64,000 nucleotides of DNA from Clostridiales bacterium. Lineage in GTDB: Bacteria; Bacillota; Clostridia; Oscillospirales; Oscillospiraceae. Both the position numbers and the translations under genes were made by a program. The DNA is taken from NCBI GenBank assembly GCA_022782265.1, contig JALFOM010000028.1:1-64000 (forward strand), read 5' to 3'. Within the stretch, counting starts at the first letter, position 1. Each line of letters begins with the position of its first letter. The notes under the pieces were generated by a model. The model was not told the DNA's origin. It saw nothing but the letters and a program-made list of their open reading frames with translations, and did not search any database. Shown one piece after another: positions 1-9,174 of the stretch.

Positions 1-462
1 ATCGTCGCACTTGCAGCGGCTCTCAAGGAGAGCGTTGACAACATGGAGGCCAACACCGCGAAGATCATCCCCATGCGTGATAAGCTCTTCGCCGAGCTCA
101 GCAAGATCCCCCATTCCAAGATAAACGGCTCGCTCGAACACCACGTTCCCGGCACTGTGAACATGTGCTTTGAGGGCATCGAGGGCGAAAGCCTCCTGCT
201 CCTGCTCGACGCAAAGGGTGTCTGCGCATCGTCCGGTTCGGCATGCACCTCCGGCTCGCTCGACCCCAGCCACGTTCTGCTCTCTCTCGGCCTGCCTCAC
301 GAGGTAGCGCACGGCTCGCTGCGCCTGTCGATTGGAGAGTATAACACTATGGAGGAGATCGACCACATCATCAAGGTCGTCCCCGAGGTCGTTTCCTACC
401 TGCGCGATATCTCCCCCGTGTGGGAGGAGCTCGAAAACGGCACCAAGAAGCATCTTATTTAA
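1..462 (+). CDS. iscS: Cysteine desulfurase (NifS/IscS family), C-terminal part; 5' end outside the window
   Basis: Frame 1 is open from base 1; SSGSACTSGSLDPSHVLLSLG active-site loop; followed directly by an IscU gene. Confidence 0.9.
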   Translation: MVALAAALKESVDNMEANTAKIIPMRDKLFAELSKIPHSKINGSLEHHVPGTVNMCFEGIEGESLLLLLDAKGVCASSGSACTSGSLDPSHVLLSLGLPHEVAHGSLRLSIGEYNTMEEIDHIIKVVPEVVSYLRDISPVWEELENGTKKHLI

Positions 463-500
463 TAAACAACACACCGTGATATAATAGGAGGAACTTAGTT

Positions 501-929
501 ATGGCACTTTATAGCGATAAGGTAATGGATCATTTTCAGAATCCCCGCAATGTCGGCAAGATGGACGACGCGGACGGCGTAGGTGAAGTCGGCAACGCAA
601 AATGCGGCGACATCATGAAGATGTATATAAAGGTCAATGACGGCATCATCACCGATGTTAAGTTCAACACCTTCGGCTGCGGCAGCGCTATCGCCACCAG
701 CTCCATGGCCACCGAGCTCATCAAGGGCAAGCCCATCGAAGAGGCGCTGCAGCTGTCCAACAAGGCCGTGGTAGAGGCTCTGGACGGCCTGCCCGCCCAC
801 AAGATCCACTGCTCCGTTCTGGCCGAGGAGGCCGTCCGCGCCGCCGTCAAGGATTACTATGACAAAAACGGCATCGCCTACAACCCGGACGAATTCCAGA
901 TCCACGACTGTGAGCATTGTCACGACTGA
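501..929 (+). CDS. iscU: Fe-S cluster assembly scaffold protein IscU/NifU-like
   Basis: MALYSDKVMDHFQNPRNVGKMDDADGVGEVGNAKCGD, GCGSAIATSS and C-terminal HDCEHC; RBS aggaggaa upstream. Confidence 0.93.
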   Translation: MALYSDKVMDHFQNPRNVGKMDDADGVGEVGNAKCGDIMKMYIKVNDGIITDVKFNTFGCGSAIATSSMATELIKGKPIEEALQLSNKAVVEALDGLPAHKIHCSVLAEEAVRAAVKDYYDKNGIAYNPDEFQIHDCEHCHD

Positions 930-933
930 ATAA

Positions 934-977
934 AAACCTCCGATGTGGTGTCCTGTTCTACACCACATCGGAGGTTT
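934..977. terminator. 18-bp perfect inverted repeat between convergent genes
   Basis: AAACCTCCGATGTGGTGT-cctgttct-ACACCACATCGGAGGTTT. Confidence 0.8.
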
Positions 978-1044
978 GCACATCGTTTGGGACGGTCTCC
1001 CTGCTCGCGCAAATATCGCTTTGCTCTTGCATGAAAGGCATGTC

Positions 1045-1854
1045 TCACCTGTATGCTTCGTTTACCTCCCGGGCCACATCCCGTAAGGCCTGTGCTTCCA
1101 TGGGACGCTGGAAATATTCAAACGACGGGGCACATTTACGAAGCACATAAGCGTAGTTTCCGTCCTTTGCCTGGTTGTCTGAATTGAGATACGCCCACGC
1201 TTCATCCAGCAGCGCCTCAACCTTCCCGTATGACGTGTTATCCCGGTCAAATGTCAGATGGGCAAGCATGACCAAAGAGATCGCAATCTCTCCATCGTGA
1301 TGACCCACCTTTTTTAATATCTCAATCGCTTCTTTCCAGTTTTCTTCCGCCTCATCATAACGCTTCAATTCGTTGAGCGTGCCTGCCCTGTTGTTCAGCA
1401 ATGCGGCATACTCATATGTTTCTGTCAAATCACTGCGAATATAGCATTCGGCGGCTTTATCATATAAGCGCAGGCCCTCTTCTTCCCGGCCGAAAAAAGA
1501 CAGCGTAGTTGCCGCGTTAATATAAATTGTAGCGCCGGAGAGGCTCTGGGTCAGGCCCAGTTTTTCCACCAAAGAGAGGCTTTCCTCCATAGCCCTCAGC
1601 GCCCTGCTTTTCTTTTGCGAACGCCGGTAAAAGCCAACGGCTTCATTCAAAACCGTCAACAGCCCTCTGTCATCACCCAGCCGCCTTGCCTCGTTTTCCC
1701 AGTATTCAATACACTCCCGGGCTTCTTTCATGTTGTTTCTGTTGAAGCATCCGTCCAGGCGTTCGATAAAGCGTGCAATATTGATTCTCGCGTCATTATC
1801 CATAGTTTTCTCCCATGATGCAGGCCGCAACATATTTATTATAATCAACAGCAT
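1045..1854 (-). CDS. Tetratricopeptide-repeat protein (start may be internal)
   Basis: Repeated TPR-like helices (YDKAAECYIRSDL, YDEAEENWKEAIEILKK). Confidence 0.7.
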   Translation of the reverse strand: MLLIIINMLRPASWEKTMDNDARINIARFIERLDGCFNRNNMKEARECIEYWENEARRLGDDRGLLTVLNEAVGFYRRSQKKSRALRAMEESLSLVEKLGLTQSLSGATIYINAATTLSFFGREEEGLRLYDKAAECYIRSDLTETYEYAALLNNRAGTLNELKRYDEAEENWKEAIEILKKVGHHDGEIAISLVMLAHLTFDRDNTSYGKVEALLDEAWAYLNSDNQAKDGNYAYVLRKCAPSFEYFQRPMEAQALRDVAREVNEAYR

Positions 1855-1976
1855 TCACCTCTGTCAACGCTTTCCTGCCCTTTTCCCGGTGAATCTGTGT
1901 TTTCCACAACTTTGAGACGGGAATTTCATGCAGTTTGGCTCTTGGAAAGCGGGGACGGATATGTTATATTATAGTC

Positions 1977-2307
1977 ACAAAGGATAAGTCCTATCTGAAA
2001 AGAGAGTCCCTGAGATCCGGAAAGGATAAGGGAGGGACGGCAGGGCGCGAAGGTCAATATTCGTGAAGGAAGCTTCCGGCATACAGTTCATCTCGCTTAA
2101 GAGAATTTATTGTTGACAAAAGAAGTGCCGTGTGAACAGGTTCCGAAGACTATGGAGCGCTCAATCTGCAGAAAGAGAGGTAGCCAGGATGTTAGATATC
2201 AAGAATTCAGAGAAATGACCCTTGACTGTTGCAGGTGAAAGATGCATCGGTCAAGGGTCATTTCGTTTATATACGGTTTTTTCCGTGCCCGGGATGGGCG
2301 TTTTTTT
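1977..2307 (+). ncRNA. Candidate structured small RNA, paralogue copy 1 (long form, ~330 nt)
   Basis: TTGGAA-N17-TATATT promoter (1942-1970), 5' hairpin AGGA/TCCT, conserved 3' domain 2170-2308 shared with copy 2, 17-bp stem 2212-2264, terminator stem plus T7 at 2286-2307. Confidence 0.7.
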
Positions 2308-2761
2308 ATCTTTTCCCGAACACAGACAGATCCAGATGGTGGGAGGTATCCCCCTCAGCCCGGGTGACGAAGTTGCGGGTGCGGAACTTCCACTTCCCTT
2401 CTTCCTTTACAAAGGTGTCAAACTTCCTGTCGATCCAGATGATCTGGGGCGGGAATTTTTTTGTGATGCCCTGGAGAACCACGGTGTAGGACCTGGCGGT
2501 GGCCGTCAGTCCGTCCTCCGCCACCTCAATGATGGGGTCGATGCACATATGCACGGTTTTGGTGGTGCCGTCCTTATAGCGGACAATGGGCTTGAGGGTC
2601 TGCATATAGCCCTCCGGGTCCCGGCTGTAGGTCAGCTTGCCGCCGTAGGAGATGTCCGCGTCCTTCAAAAGCCGGCACACGCCCTCAAAATCGCCGGAGT
2701 CAATGAGCCAGCAGTAGGAATACAGCAGATTCCTGATCTCAAATACGTCCTCTATTGCCAT
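2306..2761 (-). CDS. SnoaL/NTF2-like nuclear transport factor 2 fold protein
   Basis: MAIEDVFEIRNLLYSYCWLIDSGDFEGVCRLLKDADISYGG; SnoaL-like N-terminus and size. Confidence 0.65.
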   Translation of the reverse strand: MAIEDVFEIRNLLYSYCWLIDSGDFEGVCRLLKDADISYGGKLTYSRDPEGYMQTLKPIVRYKDGTTKTVHMCIDPIIEVAEDGLTATARSYTVVLQGITKKFPPQIIWIDRKFDTFVKEEGKWKFRTRNFVTRAEGDTSHHLDLSVFGKR

Positions 2762-2949
2762 GGTGAACTTCCTTTCATAGAAAAAATGCAGGACCCTCTG
2801 ATCCTGCTCACAACAGTTTCATTATATAAATTCTTTCGGATGATGTCAATACAGGCGAAAGCATTTCTGTGTATCGCACAACTTTAGCACGTTAAATTCG
2901 TGCACTATTCCCCTTTGCAAAAGCCCTTCTCCTGTGGTATATTATAGCC

Positions 2950-3158
2950 AGAAAGGGTGATACCCGATGTACAATTAAAAAAGCCACTGGAAGAAACGTA
3001 AAGTGGCAGCAAAATTGAAGAAAGAGAGGTAACCAGGATGTTAGATACTAAGAATTCAGAGAAATGACCCTTGGCTGTTGTAGGTGAAAGATGCATCAGT
3101 CAAGGGTCATTTCGTTTTTATCTTTCTTTTTCCGTGCCCCCGGAGGGGCGCTTTTTTT
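2950..3158 (+). ncRNA. Candidate structured small RNA, paralogue copy 2 (short form, ~209 nt)
   Basis: TTGCAA-N17-TATATT promoter (2915-2943), 5' hairpin GGGT-gat-ACCC, GCCACT/AGTGGC hairpin, conserved 3' domain 3018-3159, 17-bp stem 3061-3113, terminator GTGCCCC-CGGA-GGGGCGC plus T7 (3134-3158). Confidence 0.72.
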
Positions 3159-4941
3159 ATGCCGCTTTTTCCTGAGCCGTCAGATGCAGGCGCATCTGCT
3201 CCGCGACGCGCTCTACCCGCCCGGGGGCAAAGGGGCTTTCAAAGCCGCCGGCGGACACCGCGTCCATGAAGTACTCATAATCCCGGTCCAAAATCTCCAT
3301 GAATTTTTCCAGGCCCTGCCCGCTCTGCTCCTCTTCCAGGGCGTAGATCTGCATAGCGATGTCGTTGGAGACGGGGTAGCTTATGACATAGAACGGCATT
3401 TCAAAAAAATGGGTGATATCGCACCAGCTCATGGCGTAGTATTCCTCGTAGCCCTCCTCAAAGTAGCCGTACTCCATGGCCAGCTCCAGAGACAGCTCGT
3501 TCAGTACCTCCGCGCTGAGGGCCTCCGCGCCCAGGGCATAGACCCGGCTTTCAAATTCGGCAAAGGATGCCTGCTGCACATAGAGCTCCAGGGTGTCCAG
3601 CAGCTTCATCCGCACCACGTTCTCCGCCTCCTCCGCCTCCATGGCAGACTCCAGCCTTGACAGCGTCAGATACTCCATGGCCTGGGAGAAGATCTCCGCC
3701 ACATCAATGGTCTCATAGGCGTCGTAGTTGGCATAGGCATCCACATAGTGTCCGAACTCATGGGCAAAGGACAGAATATCCTCCGTGTCTCCATAGGGAT
3801 TCAGGAAGAGGAAGGGCGCTTCATAGTCGCTCAGGTAGGTCTGAAAAGACATACCGGCCTTTTTGGCGCTGACAGTCACGTCGTACAGCCCGTAATCGCT
3901 CATGAAATCAAAGGCTTCCTCCACCTGCCCGCCGATCTGCCCGGCAACGGTGTCCATGATACCCAGAAGCTCCTTTTCCGACAGGGCGTTATACCAGAGC
4001 TGCCCATAGGGCGAATCCGCCATGACCTCTTTATACAGCGGCACCATGTATTCCCTGATATCCGCCACATAGCCCGCGGCCTGCTCCGGGGTATAGTCCC
4101 GCTCAAAATAAAAATAATACTGCATCTGCTCGTAGCTTTCAAAGCCCAGTACATCGGCCTGGCGGTTTCTCACGTCCACCAGACGGATAAAAATGTCCGC
4201 AAAGCGCTGGTTGTATTTTTCGTAGTACTGCACCAGGGCTTCATTATATTCCTCGCCCTCCAGCTCCCACAGCACGTCCAGATCGTTCTCCTCCGCACCG
4301 TCCCGCTCAATGGTGGGATTTGCCGACAATGCCCGGTATTCGGCAATCAGGGCGCTCTCCTCCTGCATCAGCTCTACCACCAGGTCGGTGTAATAGGAGC
4401 TCTCCGCATCGCTGTATTCCTCCCGAAAGCCCTCCCAGAAATATTTCTCTTCCAGCTCCTCCGCGTTGGAGGAGGCGGCGCAGGTGTAATACAGCTCGTC
4501 AAAAAGCTGCTGCACCACGGCGTAATTCTCCCCGCACCAGTTGTATTCGGCGGCGTAATATTCATCCGTCAGGTTCTGGCAGCTGCGGATATCGGCCAGA
4601 GTGTACATGGTGTAATAGCTGTAATAGTCGTCAAAGCAGCTGTCCAGCAGCCGTCTGGTCTTCAGAAAAGGCACGCCTTCGTCCAGGGCCTCCCCGGCGG
4701 CGGCGATATCCGCGCGCAGAGCGTCCAGATCCGGACGGACATATTCCATGTCGTCAAAGTGGACCATGTCCGGACTGCGGCGGGCGCCGCTGAAGGGAGA
4801 GCCGCTGACGGCCTCAGCAATACTCTCCGCCGCCTGCTGCACGGAGCCGCAGCCGGCAAGCAGCAGCACAGCCAGCAGGGCAGAGATCAGACCGATCGTT
4901 CTCTTTTTCATGCTTATCCGTCCTTTCCCATCATTTTTCAT
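3157..4941 (-). CDS. M3-family metallopeptidase (oligoendopeptidase F-like) lipoprotein; start probably at the MKKRTIGLIS methionine
   Basis: HEFGH zinc motif; LLAVLLLAGCGS lipobox. Confidence 0.85.
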   Translation of the reverse strand: MKNDGKGRISMKKRTIGLISALLAVLLLAGCGSVQQAAESIAEAVSGSPFSGARRSPDMVHFDDMEYVRPDLDALRADIAAAGEALDEGVPFLKTRRLLDSCFDDYYSYYTMYTLADIRSCQNLTDEYYAAEYNWCGENYAVVQQLFDELYYTCAASSNAEELEEKYFWEGFREEYSDAESSYYTDLVVELMQEESALIAEYRALSANPTIERDGAEENDLDVLWELEGEEYNEALVQYYEKYNQRFADIFIRLVDVRNRQADVLGFESYEQMQYYFYFERDYTPEQAAGYVADIREYMVPLYKEVMADSPYGQLWYNALSEKELLGIMDTVAGQIGGQVEEAFDFMSDYGLYDVTVSAKKAGMSFQTYLSDYEAPFLFLNPYGDTEDILSFAHEFGHYVDAYANYDAYETIDVAEIFSQAMEYLTLSRLESAMEAEEAENVVRMKLLDTLELYVQQASFAEFESRVYALGAEALSAEVLNELSLELAMEYGYFEEGYEEYYAMSWCDITHFFEMPFYVISYPVSNDIAMQIYALEEEQSGQGLEKFMEILDRDYEYFMDAVSAGGFESPFAPGRVERVAEQMRLHLTAQEKAA

Positions 4942-5064
4942 CGTTATTTTTATATTAACACATCCTGAACGGCTTTAGAAGTGGAAATATACTTGAATTT
5001 AACCGCGGCATAAAATATAATCAAAATAACAAAAACGTTAAATCACATTCGGAGGTATTCCATC

Positions 5065-6678
5065 ATGGGCGAGATCTATGTTACTGGACACCGCAACCCG
5101 GACACAGACTCTATCGTGGCGGCAATCGCATATGCCAACCTGAGAAACTCCCTGGGAGACCGGGAATACAAAGCGGTGCGCATCGGCGCAATCAACGACG
5201 AGACCAAGAATGTGCTGGATCGCTTCGGCTTTGAAGCGCCTCCGCTGATCAAGAACATGCGGACCCAGGTCTGCGACCTGGACTTTGACCGGCCGCCGGA
5301 GCTGAACTGCTCCGTCACCATGGATCTGGCCTGGCGCACCATGCGGGAGGGGCAGATTGCCACCATGCCCATTGTCAACGAGGACGGCAGTCTGTACGGG
5401 ATGCTCTCCGCCGGTGACATCGCCTCCTTCGACATGCAGACCATATACAACAGCCGCATTGACGAGCTGCCGCTTTTCAACCTGCTCAGTGTGCTGGAGG
5501 GCCAGCTGGTCAATGAATTCGGCAACGATGTGAACACCGTCTCCGGCGAGGTAATGATTGCCCTGCCCCAGTCTTTTGAGGATCTCAGCTCCATTGACCG
5601 GGACAGCATCCTGATCTGCGGCGACCAGCCGGAGGTCATCGAGATGGCGCTGGATAAGGGAATCAACTGCCTCATCATCTGCCAGGCAGAGATCAAAAGC
5701 CGCTGGGCCGAGCGGGAGACGACCACCTGCATCGTCTCCACCCCGCTGGACGCCCGCCGGGTGGCCAGAATCATCTATCAGGCGATCCCCATCGCCAGAG
5801 TATGCGAAAAGAAAGACATCATCACCTTCCATCTCAGTGATTATCTGGATGATGTGCGTGAAGTGCTTCTGAAAAGCCGTTACCGCTGCTACCCCATTCT
5901 GGACGAAGAGAACCATGTGGTGGGCACCCTGTCCCGCTTCCACCTGCTGCGTCCCCGGCGCAAGAGAGTGGTGCTGGTGGACCACAACGAGGCCTCCCAG
6001 TCCGTCCACGGTCTGGATCAGGTGGAGATCATGGAGATCATCGACCACCACCGCCTGGCCGATATTCAGACCAAGCAGCCCATCAGCGTCAGAAACGAGC
6101 CTGTGGGCAGCACCAACACCATCATCACCTCCATGTATCAGGAATACGGCGTGGTGCCCTCTCCCAAGATGGCCGGGCTCATGGCAGCGGCTATCCTGTC
6201 CGATACGGTCATGTTCAAATCCCCCACCTGCACAAAAAAAGACATTGCTATGGCCAAACGCCTCTCCCGCATTGCCAATGTCTCCCTGGAGGAGCTGGGC
6301 AAACGGCTGTTTTCCTTCGCCGGCGCGGACGGCAAGACCGCGGAGGAGCTGCTGCGCACAGACTACAAGCAGTTCCACATTGCCGAGCAGAATATCGCCG
6401 TCAGCCAGATCACCTGCGATGACTCCGAGCACCTTATGGCCCGCAGCGGGGAATTTCTTGAGGTGATGCAGAAGCTGCGCGTGGCCAACGAATATGACAT
6501 CATTATTCTGATGATCACCGACGTGCTGCTGGAAGGCTCCCACCTGTTATATGTGGGCAGCGACGATATTATGCAGCAGGCTTTCTCCGTGGTACCCAGG
6601 GACAATCACCTGTTTTTGCCCAGGGTCATGTCCCGGAAAAAGCAGGTCATCCCCATGCTCACCGCCCTCTGGGGCTAA
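5065..6678 (+). CDS. ppaC: Manganese-dependent inorganic pyrophosphatase with CBS/DRTGG regulatory insert
   Basis: GHRNPDTDSIVAAIAYA, DHNEASQS, DHHRLAD motifs; ~250-aa insert between motifs. Confidence 0.9.
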   Translation: MGEIYVTGHRNPDTDSIVAAIAYANLRNSLGDREYKAVRIGAINDETKNVLDRFGFEAPPLIKNMRTQVCDLDFDRPPELNCSVTMDLAWRTMREGQIATMPIVNEDGSLYGMLSAGDIASFDMQTIYNSRIDELPLFNLLSVLEGQLVNEFGNDVNTVSGEVMIALPQSFEDLSSIDRDSILICGDQPEVIEMALDKGINCLIICQAEIKSRWAERETTTCIVSTPLDARRVARIIYQAIPIARVCEKKDIITFHLSDYLDDVREVLLKSRYRCYPILDEENHVVGTLSRFHLLRPRRKRVVLVDHNEASQSVHGLDQVEIMEIIDHHRLADIQTKQPISVRNEPVGSTNTIITSMYQEYGVVPSPKMAGLMAAAILSDTVMFKSPTCTKKDIAMAKRLSRIANVSLEELGKRLFSFAGADGKTAEELLRTDYKQFHIAEQNIAVSQITCDDSEHLMARSGEFLEVMQKLRVANEYDIIILMITDVLLEGSHLLYVGSDDIMQQAFSVVPRDNHLFLPRVMSRKKQVIPMLTALWG

Positions 6679-6711
6679 ATACGGGTGCGTCTCCCGGTTA
6701 TATAGAAAAAT

Positions 6712-6745
6712 CCGGTGCCTGCAAACGCAGGCGCCGGTTTCTTTT
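6712..6745 (+). terminator. Rho-independent terminator
   Basis: CCGGTGCCTGC-AAAC-GCAGGCGCCGG followed by TTTCTTTT. Confidence 0.85.
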
Positions 6746-8282
6746 ACTTTTCTGTCTTTTCGCTTTTTCCGGTGTCTTTCGCCTTGGGCTTCTTCTCCTC
6801 CGGCAGTCGGCCGTAGCGGGCGGTATACTCCCGGAGCTTTTTGGTGAGCTTGGGGTCGATGGCGTCGGGCAGCATGCGCCACTGCCAGTTGCCGGTGGCG
6901 GTGCCGGGGGTGTTCATGCGGCATTCGGCGGGCAGCTCCAGCACATCCTGCATCTGCATAACGAACAGATCGGACGCGGTGGACATGCCGGTGCGGATCA
7001 GGCCCCAGTTCCAGCCCTCGTCGGGCGTGATGTGCATATACTTCTCCGCGAAGTTTTTATCCTTTCTGCTCATGGTCTTCAGCCAGCCCTGAATGGTGTC
7101 GTTGTCATGGGTGCCGATATAGCAGACGCTGTTGAACTGACAGCGGTGAGGCAGATAGTCGGAGTCGCCGTGGGCGTCAAAGGCAAACTGAAGCACCTTC
7201 ATTCCGGGCAGGCCGGAGTCGGACAGCAGCTTCTTCACACCGGGGGTGATATAGCCCAGGTCTTCCGCAATATATTTCACATCCCGGAACCAGGAGGTGA
7301 GCACACCCACCAGATTCATGCCCGGGCCGGGGAGCCATTTGCCGCTTTTGGCACTGGCGGCGTCGGAAGGCACAGACCAATAGCTGTCAAAGCCCCGGAA
7401 ATGGTCGATCCGGATCACGTCAAAGAGCTTCTTTGCCCCGCCGATGCGGCGGATCCACCAGCCGAAGCCGTCCTGGGCCATGCGCCCCCAGTCATACAGC
7501 GGGTTGCCCCAGAGCTGGCCGTCCTCGGTAAAGGCATCTGGCGGAACACCCGCCACAGCCTTGGGCAGATTCTTCTCATCCAGCTGGAAGAAATGGGGTT
7601 CGCTCCACACATCGGCGGAGTCCATGGCCACATAGATGGGCACGTCGCCGATAAAGCTGATGCCCTTATCGGCAGCGTAGACCTTCAGCGCGTCCCACTG
7701 CTTATAGAACAGATACTGGAGGAAAACATAGAAATCCACATCATCCTTGAGTTCCTGTGCGTATTTCGCCATGGCTGCAGGGCGGCGGAGCCGGATATCC
7801 TCGTCCGGCCACTTGATCCAGCTGACCATGTTGAAGTGAGCCTTCACCGCCATAAACAGGGCATAATTTTCCAGCCATCCGGCATTCTCTTTCCGGAACG
7901 CGGCAATCTCATGCGCATACTTTTCCGCCCCTCTGGCATAAGCCAGACGGAGCACCGGGAAGCGGAGCTGGTAGATCAGGCCGTAATCCACTCTGGCCGC
8001 ATCTTCACCCCAGTTCAGGTCCCTGACCTCGGCAGCTTTCAGCAGGCCGTCCTTGATCAGCATGTCCAGATCAATAAAATAAGGGTTGCCGGCAAAGCTG
8101 GAAAAGGGGGAATAGGGGCTGTCCCCGTAGCTGGTGGGGCCAAGGGGCAGGAGCTGCCAATATTTCTGCCCGGCGGCTTTGAGAAAGTCCACAAATTTAT
8201 ACGCGCTTTTTCCCAGTGTGCCGATTCCGTAATTGGAGGGCAGGGAGCTCATGGGCATAAGAATGCCGCTGCTTCTTTCCAT
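6744..8282 (-). CDS. malQ: 4-alpha-glucanotransferase
   Basis: GH77 motifs: SSLPSNYGIGTLG, FIGDVPIYVAMDSADVW, IRIDHFRGFDSYW, YIAEDLG, THDNDT. Confidence 0.95.
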   Translation of the reverse strand: MERSSGILMPMSSLPSNYGIGTLGKSAYKFVDFLKAAGQKYWQLLPLGPTSYGDSPYSPFSSFAGNPYFIDLDMLIKDGLLKAAEVRDLNWGEDAARVDYGLIYQLRFPVLRLAYARGAEKYAHEIAAFRKENAGWLENYALFMAVKAHFNMVSWIKWPDEDIRLRRPAAMAKYAQELKDDVDFYVFLQYLFYKQWDALKVYAADKGISFIGDVPIYVAMDSADVWSEPHFFQLDEKNLPKAVAGVPPDAFTEDGQLWGNPLYDWGRMAQDGFGWWIRRIGGAKKLFDVIRIDHFRGFDSYWSVPSDAASAKSGKWLPGPGMNLVGVLTSWFRDVKYIAEDLGYITPGVKKLLSDSGLPGMKVLQFAFDAHGDSDYLPHRCQFNSVCYIGTHDNDTIQGWLKTMSRKDKNFAEKYMHITPDEGWNWGLIRTGMSTASDLFVMQMQDVLELPAECRMNTPGTATGNWQWRMLPDAIDPKLTKKLREYTARYGRLPEEKKPKAKDTGKSEKTEK

Positions 8283-8319
8283 GTTAAATCAACTCGTTTC
8301 TTCTTAGTTTTGCTCTTGC

Positions 8320-9174
8320 TCAGCCTTTGACCGCGCCGGCCGCCACACCTTTTATGATATGCTTCTGGCAGGTCAGGTAGAACACAATAACGGGGATAAT
8401 GCTCAGCAGGATCAGCGCCATGGTTGCACCCAGATCCACTGTGCCGTAGCTTCCCTTCAGATACTGGATATGGATGGGGATGGTTCTGTATTCGTTGATG
8501 TCCAGTACCAGGTAAGGCAGGAGGTAGTCGTTCCAGACCCACATGATTTCCAGGATGGAAACGGAGATCATGGTCGGTCTGAGCATGGGGAACACCACGC
8601 TGAAATAAGTGCGCAGAGGGCCGCAGCCGTCAATGGCGGCAGCTTCCTCTATTTCAAGAGGAATACTCTTGACAAAGCCTGTGAACATGAACACCGCAAG
8701 CCCGGCGCCAAAGCCCAGATAAATGATGGGGATGGCCCAGGGGGTGTTCAGCTTCAGAACGTCCGCCGTTTTAGACAGAGTAAACATGACCATCTGGAAG
8801 GGGACAACCATGGAGAACACGCAGGCAAAGTATACAATGCGGCAGAAGCGGGAATTGACGCGGGCGATATACCAGGCCGCCATGGAGGTGCAGATCACGA
8901 TCAGCGCCGTGGACAGCAGGGTGATGACCAGGCTGTACAGCACAGACTTAAAAAACGGATAGTTGCCGAAGGTCATGCCCTTGATGAAGTTGGACCAGCC
9001 GGCATAGCTGTCTTCATTGGGCAGGGCAAAGGTCTCGGTCTTGACAAAGGTGTTGAGTTTGAAGGAGTTTATGGCCACCATAACCACAGGCAGCACATAC
9101 AGAACACATACGATGGCAAAAAAGATGCTCAGCAGGGTCTTCCCGTATTTCTTTTTGTGAAGGGTATTGTTCAT
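8320..9174 (-). CDS. Carbohydrate ABC transporter permease (MalG-like)
   Basis: EAA loop EIEEAAAIDGCGPLRTYFSVVFPMLRP; downstream of MalF-like permease. Confidence 0.92.
   Translation of the reverse strand: MNNTLHKKKYGKTLLSIFFAIVCVLYVLPVVMVAINSFKLNTFVKTETFALPNEDSYAGWSNFIKGMTFGNYPFFKSVLYSLVITLLSTALIVICTSMAAWYIARVNSRFCRIVYFACVFSMVVPFQMVMFTLSKTADVLKLNTPWAIPIIYLGFGAGLAVFMFTGFVKSIPLEIEEAAAIDGCGPLRTYFSVVFPMLRPTMISVSILEIMWVWNDYLLPYLVLDINEYRTIPIHIQYLKGSYGTVDLGATMALILLSIIPVIVFYLTCQKHIIKGVAAGAVKG

Noticed and set aside
2286-3159. attC-like gene-cassette sites at stop codons of the two minus-strand genes
   Set aside because: The stop codons do overlap the T7 tracts, but the same overlap occurs at 57029-57034 with an ordinary terminator. 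No integrase or attC core consensus seen; a shared convergent terminator is the simpler explanation.
3748-4968. 406-aa plus-strand ORF
   Set aside because: Antisense shadow of the M3 peptidase gene.
5038-6543. 501-aa minus-strand ORF
   Set aside because: Lies fully antisense to the pyrophosphatase; composition is the typical GC-rich antisense shadow and no family motif is recognisable.
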